From Rhizophagus clarus (taxonomy: Eukaryota; Glomeromycota; Glomeromycetes; Glomerales; Glomeraceae), in contig BLAL01000246.1 of assembly GCA_015698045.1 (NCBI GenBank), positions 1,798,001-1,862,000 on the forward strand: a stretch of DNA of 64,000 bases. Direction: 5' to 3'. Both the position numbers and the translations under genes were made by a program. A model generated the notes under the pieces. That model searched no databases and was not told the origin of the DNA. It saw only the letters and a list, made by a program, of their open reading frames with translations. Numbering within the stretch: the stretch's first letter is position 1; each line of letters opens with the position of its first letter. Positions 61,019 to 64,000 of this stretch are shown here, piece by piece.

Positions 61019-61291
61019 AGACTGGCAATTAAATTATTTTGTATATTTATATAAATTACTAAAAAAATAATTTAATAATTTTAAATTATTAATAATTTTT
61101 AATTTTTTATTAAAAAAAAATTATTTTAATAATAATAAATTAATAATATAAATTATTTTATATATTACTACAAAAAAAAAAAACCATATTAGTAATATTT
61201 AATATTACAATTATCATATATATTATATATTTTTCAAGATACTGTATTATTTTTTTTATTTTATATTATTAGTAGTAATTTATTATTTTTA
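61019..61291. other. AT-only spacer between two inverted-repeat elements
   Basis: Almost exclusively A and T with long A-runs. No gene or signal seen. Confidence 0.5.
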
Positions 61292-61644
61292 AATTGATTA
61301 AAACTAGTAAAATAAAATATAAAAAAAGAAATTTGAAAATCTGTGAAAACAGTAAATTTTATTGTATTTTTAGATGCAGAAAATGTAATTATAATATAAA
61401 AACTTTAATTTTGATATAGAAATACAATTTTTTGTTGAGTTTACTTATAAAAAAGAATACTTATATTACACAAATTTTCAGAAAATTTATTTATAAATAA
61501 ATTTGTTAAAAAGTTATATTTTTTGTATTAAAATTAATGTTTTTACAATATAATTGCACTTTTTGTATTCAAAAATACAATAAAATGCAAGTTTTTAAAT
61601 TTTTTATTTTATTTTATTTTATTTTACTAGTTTTAACTAATTAG
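61292..61644. mobile_element. Palindromic (foldback) element, arms about 150 bp
   Basis: The left half begins 'aattgattaaaactagtaaa', continues 'tttattgtatttttagatgc', then 'ataaaaactttaattttgat'. The right half repeats these landmarks in inverted order and ends '...ttttactagttttaactaatt'. The arms extend nearly to the centre at about 61468, so the transcript would be one long imperfect hairpin. It has no coding capacity. It is separate from the MITE at 60453-61018. Confidence 0.65.
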
Positions 61645-62409
61645 AAAATAGCAAACATACCAAATAGTTTCTTAAAAATTTTTTGATTTGTAATATTTAC
61701 AATATAAAAAATAATATAGTATCAGTTAAAACTTTTTCTGATTATTTTTAAGAATGCCAAGCAATTTTAGAGGAATTTCTTTTATTTAGAATATAGTATT
61801 CATGAAAATACATACTGTAATATTGAATACCAGTAGTATGATTTAGTAAAGTTGATTATAAAAACTTTCATATATAATTATACATATATATGCTGATTAA
61901 TATTATTATATAATATAAAGTAAAAAATTATAATGAATTTTTAACTTATTAAATTATAATATTAATGATATAAATATATTTATATACTAAACTTATTGCT
62001 GTAAACTTATAAAATTTGATTCACATATACCACCCGTTTAGTAATAGAATTTGTAAATTAAGAGCTTATTTATTTTTCAATAATTTAGCTATTCCTTATT
62101 AAGCTCCTTTTCCCCGCAAGTAATGATATTCAACCGAGATAAATACCTAAAAATGGCATGAATGAAAAAGTACTAAAAATTTGCACCATTTATTTAAGCG
62201 TTATTCAATACCGGATTTTAATAATATACTAACCCCATTTAAATATATTAATATACTGTAATAAATGTTGCTGCAAAATTTTCCCGTTATCCGGTTTTGG
62301 TAATAATTTTTTTGTTGACGTAAAAACCATTATCACCTGTTTCCCAATTTAAATGAAGCCATATAAGTTGAAAATCCTCCATTTTCTGTATATCCCCTAC
62401 GGCTTATGA
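61645..62409. other. AT-rich non-coding stretch
   Basis: No gene seen. Composition becomes less extreme after about 62090. Confidence 0.5.
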
Positions 62410-63057
62410 GATTATTTGCTTCAGTTACGCAGCTGAAAGATTGGTTGCTCAACTTTCCTCTTACTACTCTGGTTCCTCTCTCCTTCTATAGTGTCGGTCA
62501 AATTTTTTGTTCTTCTAGCAAATATGATTCAAATAATTTCTTGTTCCCGTTTTATGTTCTTTCTCCATTAGCACATGTTCCTTTCATTTCTTTTCGTCTC
62601 CTTTCTTTATCCCGTGCTTTTTGCGCATACTATCTCCTTTTCTGCAGCTTTTCCGACGATCTTCAGATGGTTACAATGTTTATTAATCCGAATCATTTTT
62701 GGTCGTATTAATTCTCAGATTATTCTGCAGAGGTCCAACAGTTCGGAGTATTAGCAAAACTGTTTTTTTTACACTATAGATATTATAGGTCAAAGATGTT
62801 TCGTTAGCGTCGATATAGTAATATCATGTGAGGAATTGGCATATGATCAGGCTTTGTTCACTCATAATTGTCAATTTCTTTGGGTCTTTCTTGTTTTTCT
62901 TTCCTTTTTTTTTGCAGGAAACAAGTTGTATACTTATTGGTAAGTCTTCTGGAAGTTTTTGTTTGAAGTTAACTTATAATATTACTACCAATGTTTTTTT
63001 TTCATATTTTATTTTAGAAACCGGCTTTAAAGACAACTTGAAAGCGAGATTTTGACA
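62410..63057 (+). pseudogene. Degraded coding remnant, family not recognised
   Basis: One plus-strand reading frame stays protein-like for about 190 codons ('FPTIFRWLQCLLIRIIFGRI', 'FYTIDIIGQRCFVSVDIV', 'ISCEELAYDQALFTHNCQF', 'GNKLYTYW'). Several stops interrupt it, and an upstream piece ('YAAERLVAQLSSYYSGSS') lies in another frame. Composition is clearly richer in G+C than the surroundings. I do not recognise a domain. It could be a dead copy of a multicopy fungal gene or a fragment of a mobile element. Confidence 0.4.
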
Positions 63058-64000
63058 CATCGCATTTCGAAACATGAAAGGAAATAAATTGAAATCACAT
63101 GTAAAATATACATATGGTCAGATCTGCGATCTTTTTTTAATTGTATGACGTTTATAAGTAAAATCGATCCTCTAAGGTTTTTTAAAGTTAAAAATACGTC
63201 ACTTCTAAAATAAATAATGTTAGTATGTTATCCTATTATTTTTCTTTTTCTAACAAGCATTACTAATCTATTTTTCATTTCAAAATAATGGATAACAAAT
63301 CTAATAATAATCACAATAATGGTGACATTTCTGTTTATTCTAATTCTTAGGAAATGGACTTCAAAGAGGAAGGTGAAAGAACCTGTAACCTTATATCTTT
63401 TGGAACATAATTTTGGAGAAAAATGTTCTTTTGATTTTTTTTGTAAAATAGCTTTGTAGACGTAGTTGTTTTATTCGTTGGAGTCGAATCATATCCAGAT
63501 TAACACTGAAAGTACGTTCTCGTGATTTGTTAGGAATTCTAATTTAGAACAGTTATCTAAATTAGTTAGATTGCTATTATTAGAACAATCGAGTCTGGAC
63601 AAAGATGAAGACTTAGTTTCATATTGGATCAATATGATCACTAACGTCTAAATCAGTTAATTCGGTTAATTGACTACGAGAACAATCTATTTATATAAGT
63701 AAACGAAATCTATTATTAATAACTTTCGTACCAATGTATCATCAACAGTAAATGAATGTTTTCAGGTTTTATGAATGTTTAAAATAGATATACCAACTAA
63801 TATAGAGCCAAATTTTTACTAAAACAAGCGAGAAAATCGAAACTTGTGCAGGCTGCAACTCCTTCTATAACCATCCATTTAGTTGAAATGATCACAAAAA
63901 AATATTACGATGACCTTTAAAAAATAGGAATTATGAAGTTTAAAGAGTTCCATTTGCAGTTGTATCCTCTGAAATCTGAACAAAAAAAAATTTGTAAGTT
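63058..64000. other. Non-coding end of the window
   Basis: No supportable gene on either strand. Some stretches near 63340-63720 have mixed composition and could continue the decayed remnant to the left, but I found no consistent frame. Confidence 0.45.

Noticed and set aside
1-64000. Retrovirus-like, LTR or capsid-bearing elements and toxin genes
   Set aside because: I found no reverse transcriptase, integrase, capsid or envelope signature and no paired long terminal repeats in the window.
1-64000. tRNA, rRNA and other structured RNA genes
   Set aside because: No cloverleaf with A and B box words and no rRNA core sequence was recognised by eye. A covariance-model scan could still find one.

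Overview
This window looks like nuclear DNA of a filamentous fungus with a very AT-rich, transposon-rich genome. An arbuscular mycorrhizal fungus close to Rhizophagus fits best, but that is inference. The supports are a fungal-type alpha-aminoadipate reductase (lysine synthesis), genes cut by many short GT-AG introns, an F-box/LRR-like gene, several KCTD-like BTB paralogues, and gene islands separated by kilobases of AT-only sequence. I saw no rRNA, tRNA, CRISPR array or virus-derived gene.

Layout. 1-16.5 kb is a repeat desert without host genes. Its centre is a three-deep nest. A pogo/Tigger-like DNA transposon (2165-9110) carries a decayed DDE transposase. It holds a second element ending in CACAGGTCGAAT (2501-7196), which is packed with satellite-like arrays. 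That element in turn holds a non-autonomous hAT-like element built of alternating AACGTTTCGCAACGTT palindromes (2513-3662). A second hAT-like copy lies at 10534-11523. Both hAT-like copies have perfect 8-bp target duplications.

16.5-27 kb holds a LEA-2-type membrane protein (+), a TPMT-family methyltransferase (-), a decayed coding remnant, a small MITE, an F-box protein (-), and a tandem pair of KCTD-like BTB genes (-). 29-42 kb is the metabolic core: carnitine O-acetyltransferase (+) converging on acetate kinase (-), then an HMG-box protein (-) diverging from a ten-exon LYS2-type alpha-aminoadipate reductase (+). 43.8-57.7 kb holds a large acidic, C-terminally membrane-anchored coiled-coil protein of unknown function (+), a third KCTD-like paralogue (-) and a kinesin-4-like motor of about 2,497 residues, most of it in one 6.6-kb exon (-). 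57.7-64 kb is again AT-rich, with two inverted-repeat elements and one decayed coding remnant.

How the genes fit together. Carnitine acetyltransferase and acetate kinase both handle the acetyl pool (acetyl-CoA/carnitine shuttle; acetyl-phosphate/acetate). LYS2 is a single-copy-type housekeeping gene. The other genes show no obvious joint pathway. All exon structures were read by hand. They give in-frame products of 366, 221, 516, 287, 285, 687, 437, 518, 1398, about 897, 277 and 2497 residues, and every splice phase checks out.
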